Shown piece after piece: positions 1-10,664 of a stretch of DNA of 64,000 bases. The notes under the pieces were generated by a model that worked only from the letters and a program-made list of their open reading frames with translations, had not been told where the DNA came from and made no database searches. The DNA lies in NCBI GenBank assembly GCA_963675135.1, contig OY776124.1:15638677-15702676 (forward strand), written 5' to 3'. Position numbers and translations under genes: made by a program. How positions within the stretch are numbered: the stretch's first letter is position 1; each line of letters opens with the position of its first letter. This DNA is from Galeopsis tetrahit. Its lineage: Eukaryota > Streptophyta > Magnoliopsida > Lamiales > Lamiaceae.

Positions 1-25
1 ACAATAAAATTATTTAATTACTTAC

Positions 26-282
26 ACTCCTCTGCTAACCCAAACGGGCTCCCGACCATCCCGAGCAGGAACAGCAGGATGCTCCCGGCCATCTACATGT
101 GCAGACGACTGAGACGACGGCAGAGGCGATGAGTGTGGAATGGGTGGCGGCGGCGACGACAATGGTGCCCGAGGCAGTATAGGCGGCGCCTGGGGTCTAA
201 GTGTGGCTCGACTCTTCCTCGACCGGCTATGTGACCCGGAGGCCCCGCGAGATCCCGAGCCACCAGCACCATCTTCACTCAT
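26..282 (-). CDS. First coding exon of a CACTA-1 protein (partial)
   Basis: The minus-strand ATG at 282 opens a low-complexity N-terminus (MSEDGAGGSGSRGASG, then Arg/Ser-rich, then Pro/Ser-rich). The exon appears to end at a GTAAGT donor whose complement is at 20-25. The CACTA-2 exon at 40976-41172 has the same plan: acidic start, GASGS, an Arg block, Ser/Pro-rich stretch, then a donor. In CACTA elements such exons begin the TNPA-like accessory protein, so I infer that role. No domain is visible in this exon alone and the remainder is outside the window. Confidence 0.55.
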
Positions 283-1203
283 CTATTTAATTTAAACATT
301 CAAATTAATAAATATATATATAATACTAATTAATTAATAATAAATTTCTTAATTTAATAACTTACAATAATCTAATAAATTAAAATTTAATCCCTAAATA
401 AACACCTATTTTAATCAATAATAACCTATTTTAATCAATAATAACATATTTTAATAAATAATTTTCTATTTAATCAACAATACCTAATTTAATAAATAAT
501 AACATATTTTAATAAATAATTTCCTATTTTATTCAACAATAACTAATTTAATCAATAATTTCCTATTTTAATTAACAATTTTCTATTTTAATTAACAATC
601 TATAACCTAATAAATTTAGTAATAATTTTCTAACTTTAAAATAACAATTTCCTAATATAATTAACAAAGCCCCTAATTTAATCAATAATTTCATAATTAG
701 TAAATCAACAATATTAATCTAGCTAATTATAACGTACAATATCATAATTTAATTATGTAATTAACTCCACTCCAACGTATATGAAAATTAAACAATATCC
801 ACTATATAACATCAATTATGCAAAACACTATCGATCTTAACAAATCACATCAATTTATTATAAATAATTATATACATCAACTATAGGCAATTATCCACGT
901 ACAATTAATATCAACTACATACATGCAAACTAATTAACTATATACATCAACTACAAACAATTTCATATTAATCTATATAACAAATTAAATTAACACATGC
1001 AATATATTTAATTCATAATAGGCATTACAATATAACTTAAAAATTAATTATTAACAAATTAAGAAAGCGTACCGTATAGATTTTTTAATCGAGAGATCAC
1101 CTCGCCAGGACCTCTTCGCGATGAAGACGAAGACGAAAGAGGTAAATTTTTTCTTTCTTTCGAAAGAGTAATCTGTATGCAGATTTTATAAAAAAAAATT
1201 GCC
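283..1203. other. AT-rich non-coding part of CACTA-1
   Basis: Very AT-rich with many short near-repeats of the type AATTTAATCAATAATTTCCTA. The same style of sequence occurs at the matching place in CACTA-2 (41173-41780). No coding potential was found. It probably represents 5' leader or intron sequence of the element's gene. Confidence 0.5.
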
Positions 1204-1612
1204 TTTACCGACAGAAATTTTTGTCGGTAATGCCCCATATTAAATTATGCGCGTCAATCAAGAGGCGGTTAGTGAAGGCGGGTCGGTTACCGACGGATCC
1301 CCTTCCGTCGGTAAACGCACATTTAAATTATTACGCGCCCGTTTAGTGGTTCACGTGAGGGCCCAATAATATGGCGCGGTTACCGACGGAAAATATCCGT
1401 CGGTAACCCTATTTTACAATATCGACTGAAAAAATCCGTCGGCCAGTGACCCAAAAACGACACCGTGTATAGAGTTCTGTGTCTCCGTCGGCATGCCGTC
1501 GGTAAAGCCGACGGAATTTGAATTCCGTCGGCAGCGTCTTATAACTTTCTTTTCCGTCGGTATAGTTGACGGAAAGGTATCCGTCGGTATAATTCCGCCG
1601 GCAAAACTGCGC
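1204..1612. repeat. CACTA-1 subterminal repeat array
   Basis: About a dozen copies of CCGACGGA or its complement TCCGTCGG, several as short palindromes with an A/T spacer (for example 1384-1404). In En/Spm-type elements subterminal motifs are the binding sites of the TNPA-like protein. That role here is inferred from family knowledge. Confidence 0.8.
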
Positions 1613-1624
1613 GTTTTTGTAGTG

Positions 1625-2432
1625 TCGGATCACGTTTCACATTTCTCCGAATACCACCATCTCCCTCTCCACGCTGCGTGTGAGACTGGAATGCCGCTGC
1701 TTCGACTCCGGGCTTTCTCGTGGCAGTAATATGTTTCTGGGCTTCGTCTTCCGCGACTAGGTGATATGCAGACCCAATGCTTGGTGTGGGCTTAGTGCTC
1801 AATATTTGCGTCTTCACTACTCCATACGATTCGTCTAAACCCATGAGGAACTCATATAATCGTTCATTATCACGCATCAATTGCAACTATTTTGCAACAT
1901 CACATGTGCATTTTCCACATGTATACTTGGGCTGTGGTGAAATAGACTGCATTTCTTCCCATAACCCTCTCAATTTTGTGTAGTAACTTGAAACAGATGT
2001 ACCTTCTTGCCTCGTACGGGACAGTGCCATCTTCAATTCATATACTTTTGGTGCACTCTCTTTTCCAAAACGTTCTTCAAGATCCTCCCAGATCTCTTGA
2101 GCAGTTTTTGCATATTTCACGCTGTTACGTATTTCTTTGTTAATGGCACTGGTTAACCAGCCTCTCACCATGGCATTACACCGCTTCCAATAGTTCAACT
2201 CCCGTGAACCATCTTCAGGAATTGGAATGGATCCGTCTACGAAACCAATTTTATTTTTGGCGAAAAGAAAATTACTCATTTCGCTTACCCAATCTCCATA
2301 GTTTCCATCGTGGAGAGTCTCACTAACATAGACCTGTCCGGGGTTGTCGGACGCATGAATATAGTATGGCGACATAACATCTATGCCGGAAGATCCGACA
2401 AGATTAGTTTTCTTGTCGTCGCCGGACTTCAT
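1625..2432 (-). pseudogene. Copia retrotransposon gag fragment, interrupted by CACTA-1
   Basis: The minus-strand frame starts at 2432 and matches the Copia gag type with a UBN2/retrotran_gag_3-like region: a 'LHDGNYGDWVSEMSNFL' stretch followed by 'YWKRCNAMVRGWL' and 'EIWEDLEERFGK'. It reads about 181 codons to a TAG at 1887-1889 and then continues in the same frame (LMRDNERLYEFLMGLDESY) until CACTA-1 cuts it at 1625. It is therefore a one-stop, truncated relic. CACTA-1 inserted in the gag coding region, and the rest of this Copia would lie left of CACTA-1, outside the window. Confidence 0.85.
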
Positions 2433-2496
2433 ATTTGGAACTGAGGAATAACTTTGCAGCGGGTAGACTAAGTGTTTAGGATTTTATTGATCGCAT

Positions 2497-2510
2497 CTGC
2501 TCTGATGCCA
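2497..2510 (-). other. Primer binding site of the Copia relic (initiator Met-tRNA type)
   Basis: On the minus strand this reads TGGCATCAGAGCAG, one base from the usual plant Copia primer site TGGTATCAGAGC complementary to initiator tRNA-Met. It lies 10 bp inside the putative LTR edge and about 65 bp upstream of the gag ATG, as expected. Confidence 0.75.
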
Positions 2511-2520
2511 TGAAAAATAT

Positions 2521-2737
2521 TGTTGCGATGCTGTTTCTTATTCATCTATGTAAAATATATATAGTGTATGAAGCAGTAAGATATGGAAAGGAAAATCCTA
2601 GGCTAATTACAAGATAATCACAATTGCTTGATTTCTGCTAATCACGAGATGGTGAATGATTTGGTCAATGAAAAACATAAGGAAAGGAATATCTCCTCAT
2701 ATCTTCGTGAATATTCTTCAGAAATCGATCTCTCACA
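2521..2737 (-). repeat. Putative 5' LTR of the Copia relic
   Basis: The inner edge is TGTTGCGATG at 2521, 10 bp outside the primer site. The outer edge is uncertain; the best TG...CA candidate ends at 2737 (CTCACA). A TATA-like run (TATATATAG) lies near 2560. No second LTR copy is in the window to fix the border. Confidence 0.4.
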
Positions 2738-4296
2738 ATTTAAGCAGAACCATGAAGAATTGTGAGCACGAACGACGGGATTCAAGCAAACCCAGGAGTA
2801 TTTAAGGTATATATTTCCATGTATTACTTGCGTGAAAATTAGGGTTCTGCGTTTTTAAAGCTTCTATAAACATGGTTGTTTATGGGTTAAATATTGTGTT
2901 TATGTGTTCAAGCGGGTTAAAAGATTGCGTTTATGTGCTCGAAATTTTGATTATAGAAATTAAAATTCTTGCTTTTACTGTTTGCGATTTTTTTTTCTTC
3001 TTTTGGTATTTTGATTATACTTATGGTTTTTAGTCTACATTGTTTAGGTTCACAAATGTTGCAGAAATTCGGATTTAACATGGTCCAACCAAGCAAGTTA
3101 AGTATGCAGAATGAAGAAAAGGCTTGTGTGGGGTATCGTACAAAAATTCAAATTAAAGTAGTTTTGACAAAATCTTGAAATTAGAGTAATATTGTATTAC
3201 TATTGTGATGTGCATACATTTAATTCTTGGTGTGATCCGATAAATGAAGAAGAGCATGAAATCAAGAAAGAGCAAGAGCATGGAAGTACTTGTGACAGCA
3301 GAGAAGTGAAGAAATAATTCAAATTGAAGAATAAATCTACAAATAATAGGATGAAGTTGTATTTCTCATGAGAATTCTTATAATTTGTGTAGTTGTAATG
3401 AAAGATATGGTCTTAATGTATGGATTATGTATTGAATTTGTGATGAATGGATTAATGTATGGTTGAGTGGAGGATTTTTATATATATGTTAGTATATGAA
3501 TGGAGATGGAACCAACTTGCATGTGAGTGTCTCAATATGTAAGTGTATGAATGTTATGATCTAACCGGCAGCTAATTGCTATGATCTGCATGTCTTATAT
3601 ATATTCATTTTCTCTCCAACAGATTAGCATTTAGATATGTCAATGTAACTTCTATATATACTTCTTTGAAACTCACACATCTTACATATGATTTATCATT
3701 TTCCTTTGCCTAGATGAAACATAATTTTTCATAGATATATGTTATTTTTATCTACTAAAGTAATAATTACTGTGTGAGTATGTAACTTATTTATTGCGAT
3801 TCTCTTTTGTGGTTCTGCTTTGAGTATGCAAGACACCAATAACAGTAACATGTATAGTGTATAAAACGTAATATATTCTATCTTTAGAACAAAACTGATG
3901 CTAAACGTCAAACATTTCCCAACTTTGAACATATGCATATCTTGATAATTCATTTAAACGGACAGTGGCTATATTTTTACTTGTAAATGTCTGTGATCTC
4001 TCGACTCGAGTGTTTCTATATATATCCACATCAATTTGTAAGATATTAAAATAGAAAATAAACACACTAAAATGTAAGTAATGAAACTTGCAAACACCAA
4101 AAGGAGGTCATATTTTAGATTGTTTACATATCACCCTGCTTGTTTGAAGTTGTAGTATACCAATCTTTTCAAAACAATAACATTTCACATAAAAGATTGA
4201 GAAACAACTTCACAAAAGCCAAAAGGCACCACCAAACTGTTTCATAGCAAAAACTAACAAATTGTTCATAGCAAAAATTACTAAACCATGCATCAA
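2738..4296. other. Non-coding, AT-rich interval
   Basis: I see no convincing gene, RNA or terminal repeat here. Short open frames lack family resemblance and have no splice or codon signal. It probably includes 3'-flanking sequence of the MULE that begins at about 4297, but I cannot place that element's terminal inverted repeat. Confidence 0.4.
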
Positions 4297-6950
4297 CTAA
4301 TTAACTTTGTTTTTCCCCTTCCCACTAACATGACTCTCTTGAGATAAGTCAAGATACTTGCTGCCTCCTACACCAACTACTATCTTTTTCAACTTGTTTT
4401 CTTGTATGCTTTGTGTTGTAAATTGTGGCCTCAAACCTCCAACAAAGGTTGGAGGAGCTCTGATTCTAGGTCCACTAAGAATATGTGGCATAGGTGGAGG
4501 TGTGAAATCATTATGTAATTGTTGGAATGGAGTAGGTCCAACAGTTGTGGAAACAAAAACCTGCCCTAAAGGTTGAAAATTCCTTCCACTACTAGCTTGA
4601 CTAAGTAGAGCCTCAACCCTTTCATCATCTTCATCTATTACACTGAAACTTTGATTTAATTTTGGTGGCAGAATGAAGTTCCTTTTCTTGTCTCCATGAG
4701 TTTCAGCCTGCAACAAATGAAGGTGTAATGATTAGTCATGGAAAAAATAATACCAGTAATTTCTTTAAATTTCAACTTACAGTGTGATGCCTTTCTATTG
4801 CACTTTTAGTTTTGGGAGGTCTTCCTCTTTTTTGCCTGTTGCAGGGAGAGGTTCACTAACCTAAAAACAAACACAAAAAACACTTCATCAAATCACAACC
4901 TTGAGAAAAATATTATCAAAAACACCATACACACATAATAGATAACAATACCTGTAAATTCTCTCTTGGATCAGCAAATGGTTCTGGCACATTCTGTTGC
5001 ATGGGTTCTTGTGTGCATGCTCTCAAATTATGACCACTTCTTCCACATTTTTTGCACTCGATACTAGTTTGCCTCCTCTTCATTTTTTGTAGTTTTCCTT
5101 TTTTACTCTTCTTCTTACTTGCTTTCTCCTCAGGTTCTACCCTTCTTGTTGTAGCTGGCCTTCCTATTTTTCTCGCAAATGAAGGTGGCATTGGCGGAAT
5201 GAACAATGTTGGTGCCCATTCATTCTGCCCAGAAATAGGTAGTATGGTCGGCTCATACACTCTCTTATAAGTTACCACAGAATATCACTCATTCACAAAG
5301 TCTACAGGGTGTAGCTTTTGGTTCACAATAACCGAACAAGCATGTTTACATTGTATACCACTCAACTCCCAGATTCTACATGAGCATTTTCTAAGCTCCA
5401 AATCAACAGCAAATTGAATTCCATTAAAACACTCAATCTGGTAATATCTATTGTTTGACTTCATAGGGATACAATCACCAAGCCTCTCCATATGTTTGTC
5501 TAACATCTGACGGATTTTAGGTGGATGTTTTCCCTTCCAACTCTTTGCAGTTGTATCCCTACCCATCTGGAGTTTATCGATCATCCATTGTCTAAGCCAT
5601 TCAAGCATGGTAATGATAGGTTTATCTCTAGCCTCCAAAATACAAGCATTGAAACTCTCACACACATTGTTCAAAAGCAAATCACACTTTGAAATCTCAT
5701 TGAAATGAGACTTTGACCATTCACTGTAGGTGGTTTATTGTTAAACCAATCAGCTGCAGCAGGATCAATCTCCCTCATTTCTGTCATTGCTTGGTTAAAT
5801 CTCCCAAGTGTAGTGGCCCTAGCAGCCTTCCACAGAGAATTTTTATAGGCCAAACCCCTAAATCCTGCCTTTTGAAAATTGTTGTGTAAGTGCCTAACAC
5901 AAAATCTGTGTGCAGCCCCAGGGAAAACAATGTTAAAAGCATGAATCAACCCTTTCTGCTTATCACTCATATATAAATGTGTATTTAGTTGGCCTACAAA
6001 TGTTCAAGTCAGATTTTAACATTATCAAAATCCAACACCATGTATCTTCGTTCTCAGCAGAAACAATATCATATGCAATAAGGTATATTGCATTGCTTGG
6101 ATCTACACCTACTGCAGACAATAATACTCCACCATGTGGTCCCTTCAACCAACATCCATCCACCCCTATGAATGGTCTACACCCACTATTAAACCCTTTT
6201 TTCACCGCCTCAAAGCTAACATACATACCCCTAAATTTTCCCTCTTCATCATTGTGTAAAAAAATAGTTGAATTGAAGTTTGAGTTTCTCAATTCTTGGG
6301 CATAATCCCACAACTTAGAGTATTGTTCATCAGGACTACCCTGTATAAGTTGTAGAGCTATATTCTTTGCACTATAAGCCTGCTGCTTAGAGACATTAAC
6401 ATTCAATTTTTTTATTACACGTTTTCTCCAACCATCTACCTTTCTTTGAGGTTCATTCTGAAAGTCAGGAACATATTTCTCACTTAACCATGTGCTTTTT
6501 ACATTCTTTATTTCAAAAGTGGGTGCACACTTGTGACTAGATTTGTATTTTCTAATCTGAAATGTTTCCTGATTTTGCATCTTCAAAAGGGTTATACCCC
6601 AGTCACAACCCTCACTTCTACATTTAGCATAAACCCCAATCTTGTAATTCTTTGGAAAGTGTAGTGACCTTCTAGTCTGTATAGCATGAGATTGGACAGC
6701 TTTTCTAAATTCATTTTTAGTTCTAAACACCATTCCTACCTCAAAACTAGGATTAAAAGTCACATCAGGATTAAACACCTGCAGGTATTGCTCTTTGCCC
6801 TCATCATTAGAAATTTTTAGTTTCATCAAACTCATCCCCATCACAAACAACATCAGAGTCCCCATTGTCTTCATCTGTTGTATCATCATCATGGACCCCC
6901 TCTCGACCCCTCTCTTCACTAACATGATCATTTACATTTGTATTATAAAG

Positions 6951-7675
6951 CAGTGTTTTCATAACCGGACCGGTGATCAAATCGGATTAGGCACCGGTTC
7001 ACGGTCCAACCGGTTGGACCGGTTGAACCGGCGGTCCAACCGGTAAGATAATATTTATGTATTTTATTTTAATATTTTCTATGTTATATTAAAAAAAATA
7101 TATACTTAAAAAAAATCATATTAAAATAAAGGTAGGAGTGTTAGTAATAAACAAATATGTGAGATTTATATCCCACATCGAATATGAGTAAAAGAGATTT
7201 CTGTTTTTCTCCAATATAAAGGGGACATATGAAATTTATGTCCCACATCGAATATGAGTAAAAGAGATTTATGTCTTTTTTCAATATAAGGAGGACATAT
7301 GATATGAGATTTATGTCCCACATTGAATATGAGTAAAAGAGATTCATGTCTTTCTCCAATATAAGGAGGATATATGATGTGAGATTTATATCCCACATCG
7401 AATATAAGTTAAAGAGGTTTATGTCTTTCTCCAATATAAAGGGACATTTGATGTGAGATTTATGTCCCACATTGAATATGAATAAGGGGTTTGGATCTGC
7501 ACTCTAGTTCAATATTTTTGAAAAAAGTTTTAAAAAAAATATGAACCGGTCCAACCGGTTTTGGGCCGGTTTGATCCGGTCCGACTGTGAAAATGGTTTT
7601 TGACCCTTTTCCGGATCGGAGCCATGACCGGTTCACGGTTGAACTGGCCGGTCCGGTCCGGTTCTAAAAACACTG
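6951..7675. mobile_element. Non-autonomous hAT MITE (725 bp) inserted in the MULE gene
   Basis: The ends are CAGTGTTTTCATAACCGG and CCGGTTCTAAAAACACTG, imperfect inverted repeats with hAT-style CAGTG ends. It is flanked by TTATAAAG (6943-6950) and TTATAAAA (7676-7683), an 8-bp target duplication with one mismatch, as expected for hAT. Both ends are rich in CCGGTT/AACCGG subterminal motifs. There is no transposase ORF. The interior (7160-7480) is a tandem array described separately. It interrupts the MULE coding sequence. Confidence 0.88.
7170..7474 (+). promoter_or_regulatory. Five tandem snRNA-type upstream sequence elements, four paired with a TATA box
   Basis: Motifs matching the plant snRNA USE consensus RTCCCACATCG begin at 7170, 7240, 7315, 7390 and 7464. 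Copies 1, 2 and 4 match exactly; copies 3 and 5 have CATTG for CATCG. ATATAAA/G follows at 7214, 7284, 7359 and 7434, exactly 44 bp start to start each time, leaving 33 bp between the motifs. That matches the spacing of Pol II-type plant snRNA genes (about 33-34 bp) and not the Pol III type (about 23-24 bp). The fifth copy has no TATA. The repeat period is 70-75 bp. Orientation is plus, antisense to the interrupted MULE. Promoter activity is inferred. Confidence 0.65.
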
Positions 7676-8249
7676 TTATAAAAATCATCACTAGTACTCT
7701 CAGGCTCAAACTCATAGTCAGAATCAACCAAATCAGACATTTCCAACCTGGCATTACTACCTCGACTTTATCATCACTATAATCAGACATATCTAGATCC
7801 ACAAACACATTATGCATACCTTGTTCTTGCACACATTCTTTCCTATCCCCTTCTGTCCCATTCTTTGTTCTTTCCCCATCATTTCTACCACTGTCAACTT
7901 GCAGCCCCTCAGTACACACAATATCAACATACACATCAACCTTGCCATTTTTTTGACCCCTGAAAGCTTCCTCCCCCAAAGCAAAGTCATCCCACATCAA
8001 CTTAAAATTGTTTCTAAATATTGCATAGTATTTCTTTTCAACCAAAATACCGACACCCTCATACCACGTATTTAAATTAGAAATAGTGGTATCTTTAGCA
8101 ATGGAAACATAATCATAAACTACATTATTACCCCAATGTATGCAGTAATAGGTCTTGCAAATGACCCACCATAGTGCAACTCTACAGTGATATAACCCGA
8201 ATCCAAAGCTGCAAAAATAAATAAACAGTAAATAAATTCTATAAGTCAA

Positions 8250-8442
8250 TACAATGCAAATAAATACAATAAATAACTAGAATTTTCAACTGTCAACTAC
8301 TCATATAATAAGATGTGCAAATAAATGCAAATGGTGGACAACATTTAAAAATACATTTAACAATTCATACACATGGTGGACCACACATCCACAAAATATC
8401 AAACCAAAGAATTTAAAAAACAAGATTCGTGTACATGTCTTA
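8250..8442. other. Non-coding spacer between the MULE relic and CACTA-3
   Basis: AT-rich. No feature recognised. It may hold the MULE's 5' leader and terminal inverted repeat. Confidence 0.4.
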
Positions 8443-8830
8443 CACTACAAAAAATGCTTCGATTAGAGACCAATGTTTTGAGACCAACATAAATCAGTCT
8501 CAAATTGAGACTGATCCTAAAAAAAATCGAGTTTTGACACTATTTTCAGTTCGGTCTTTAATATTATGTTTTCACTAAACCGAAATTAAAAAATTTATTT
8601 TAAATTTTGTTTAGAGACCGACAATTCAGTCTTAAATTGGTATAAAAAATTCTGAATCCCCAAATTTTAATTGACTACCAATTTTGACCACTCGTTTAGA
8701 GACTGTTTTCAGTTTGATTTTTAATATTATATTTTTCAGACCACTTAGCCACCGAATATCAGTCTCTAAACCGAAATTAAAATTCTGATTTTGAATTTTA
8801 ATTGAAGACCAAAAATCCAGTCTTTAATTG
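8443..8830. mobile_element. CACTA-3 left end, split from its other part by Copia-1
   Basis: It starts with CACTACAAAAAATGCTTCG at 8443 and has subterminal repeats of the type GAGACCGA...TCAGTCT. The same repeats reappear at 27330-27450 on the far side of Copia-1. The junction base sequence CAGTCTTTAATTG at 8830 continues as AATTGGTATAAAT at 26889. A sister subterminal repeat near 8631 reads CAGTCTTAAATTGGTATAAA unbroken, which confirms that the two parts were once joined. Confidence 0.8.
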
Positions 8831-9683
8831 TGAAAGTGTGTGGTGTATGAAATGTTTAAGTTTAAGTAGATTAATGCTGTACTAAATTTTGGGACAAATT
8901 GTACAACACTGACTCTAACAGGATATCGGAAATAAAGATACACAACGAAAGACTTGAAACACTAAAAACAAACGAGACACAATGGAAATATTTTTCACAT
9001 AGATTTTATAAATAAAAATCTATGCGAGCCTTACGACGAAATATCAATACTTATCTTCAAGTACAAATGTTGTGTGAAATGTTACAACAATAACCTTCAC
9101 AACTAAAACTATAAATGAGGCAGGTGCCCAGTTTTGAAAACGAACTAAGTGTATAAAATTACACACTGTCGAAATGCTAGTCTATCTATGATTACACTCT
9201 CGATAGATAAGAATAGCACACAGCCATACGGGTGGGATACTTCGTATAATCTAAAATGTATAACTACTGGCCACAATTCCTAACAGGGATGAACGCTCGG
9301 TCTAGGATATTGATTGAATAGAATACACTGAATTGTGGTGCCTTCCTTCGGTATTTATAGAGTAGGATGCGAATTCTAGAGGCTTCCAACATTGAGGTCA
9401 TATTTTTTAGGAACTCAACTTCGATATATGATCTTTCTAGATCCTTCTTGTATGCTCCAGGTCGTTCTAAAAGGTTCCAGGCTGGTCTAACATGTTCTGC
9501 AATGTTCTGGAGTGTTCTAGGTTCCAGATCCTTGTAGAAGCTTCTAGATCTTGCCAGAAATGCAACAACATTTAGATCAACATTTAATGTAGCATTTCAG
9601 AAAAGACTTAGAAAAAATCTCGGAAGGTGAAATTAAGATGTTGTTGATAATGTTAAGGCATTTAAGAGTTAACAACATCTACA
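8831..9683 (-). repeat. Copia-1 3' LTR
   Basis: 853 bp, TGAAAGTGTG ... CATCTACA, a near-identical partner of 26040-26888. Flanked outside by the target duplication AATTG (8826-8830) and inside by the polypurine tract. Confidence 0.93.
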
Positions 9684-9697
9684 ATCTCCCCCAATTT
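9684..9697 (-). other. Copia-1 polypurine tract
   Basis: On the minus strand the bases next to the 3' LTR read AATTGGGGGAGAT, a purine run directly before the LTR start TGTAGATG. This is the expected plus-strand priming site. Confidence 0.75.
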
Positions 9698-10664
9698 GAC
9701 CTTTCTACTACAACACACCTGATGCACATATATTTCTATACATACTCAATATTATGTTCTTAGTTGAGGTTGACATCATTGCTAAGCACTAGTCAAGACA
9801 ATACCTGTTGTAATCGTTGGATCAAATCAAATGAAGATCAAGGATAATCTTACAATGATCCGTGCCATAAGATCAAGATAGTTTTATCCAAAACAGAACA
9901 AGTATAAACAATACGCTTATTCACAACATAAGTAACTTTACAAAAATCCTAAGTTAAGTCTTGGAAGAACAACTTAAGACTTAAGTAAGACACTAACACA
10001 ATAATAAAACAAAAACAAGACAAAAACAACTAACAACATCAGAGCAAAACAAACTATATGGACAAAAACTAAGAATAAACAACCCGCAGTAGACACATGA
10101 TAACCTGTAAACAGATTAAGCAAAGGCAGTAAACAAATATCATCAAGTGTAACCATAATTAAGCAAGTTGTAAAAACAAAAAACAACCTATCATCTAAAA
10201 ATAAATAACAAGTGTATCAGAATTTCAGAATTCAAACTAAAACATTAATTACAGAGATTGAAACTGAATAAATGGCATATATTGTTGTGGTAACAGCTGC
10301 AGCATCAGATTCCTGCACAGTAGCCATTATGAAATCAGATCTCCCCCTGTCTTGTAGCTTATTCATGTTCATCAGTGGAGATCATCATATAAGGTCTCCA
10401 TGTCAGCATCATCATCATCTCCTTCATCAACAAAGTAAGTAGATGCAAGGTGTGCAACTACATCAGTCACTGCAGCATCTCCACATTAGGTCCATCACCA
10501 GCAGTAGTAGCTGGAACTCCTCCATCATCAGTCATTTCTTCAATAATCACATTGGAGTTCAATGGTGGTGGTACTCCCCCTGTTGTAGGTGAAAGCATAT
10601 TGGTCCACCTGTCCTTCAGGAACTGGAGCTCATCAATTGTTTCCTGCAAGTGTTGGAGCTGAAG
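9698..10664. other. Copia-1 untranslated interval between extra ORF and 3' LTR
   Basis: No independent gene seen. Short frames here lack similarity to anything I recognise. Confidence 0.5.

Larger units (their letters stand above)
1..1624 (-). mobile_element. CACTA-1: 5' part of a CACTA (En/Spm) DNA transposon, cut by the window edge
   Basis: The element ends at 1624 with TTTTTGTAGTG, the reverse complement of the CACTA terminus CACTACAAAAA. The last 400 bp are packed with CCGACGGA / TCCGTCGG motifs, typical CACTA subterminal repeats and the same motif family as CACTA-2 (35591-42347). Its first coding exon (26-282, minus strand) matches the first exon of CACTA-2 in style and in distance from the terminus. 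The element therefore reads leftward and its body lies before base 1. It interrupts a Copia gag gene that resumes at 1625. The 3-bp target duplication (TCG follows 1624) cannot be checked because the other end is outside the window. Confidence 0.88.
4297..8249 (-). pseudogene. MULE (Mutator-like) transposase gene, decayed and split by a hAT MITE
   Basis: Read on the minus strand. 8249-7690 holds an N-terminal exon (HWGNNVVYDY, TWYEGVGILVEKKYYAIF) of the type found in plant MULE proteins. After the MITE, 6800-5963 carries the Mutator DNA-binding region (FEVGMVFRTKNEFRKAV... CRSEGCDWGI ... YKSSHKC) and the start of the MULE catalytic domain (IGVDGCWLKGPHGG, first catalytic Asp). 5970-5671 holds MSDKQKGLIHAF and HRFCVRHLHNNF. 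5680-5285 holds ESFNACI, PIITMLEW and the SWIM zinc finger C-S-C...C-K-H. 5278-4916 ends in a CCHC knuckle (CKKCGRSGHNLRAC), and 4716-4297 is a C-terminal exon. Frames shift near 6810, 5965 and 5675, so it is unlikely to encode active transposase. Terminal inverted repeats were not identified. Confidence 0.85.

Noticed and set aside
2969..3178. Small plus-strand gene with a hydrophobic start (69 codons)
   Set aside because: No family resemblance, no regulatory or splice context, and AT-rich composition makes such frames common by chance.
3729..3953. Minus-strand frame of 74 codons with hydrophobic stretches
   Set aside because: No homology recognised and no supporting signals in AT-rich non-coding DNA.
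7141..7470. Minus-strand open frame with a repeating peptide (MWDINL..SYSMWDINL)
   Set aside because: It is only the translation of the 70-75-bp tandem promoter-like repeat in the hAT MITE. The repeat explains the peptide periodicity.
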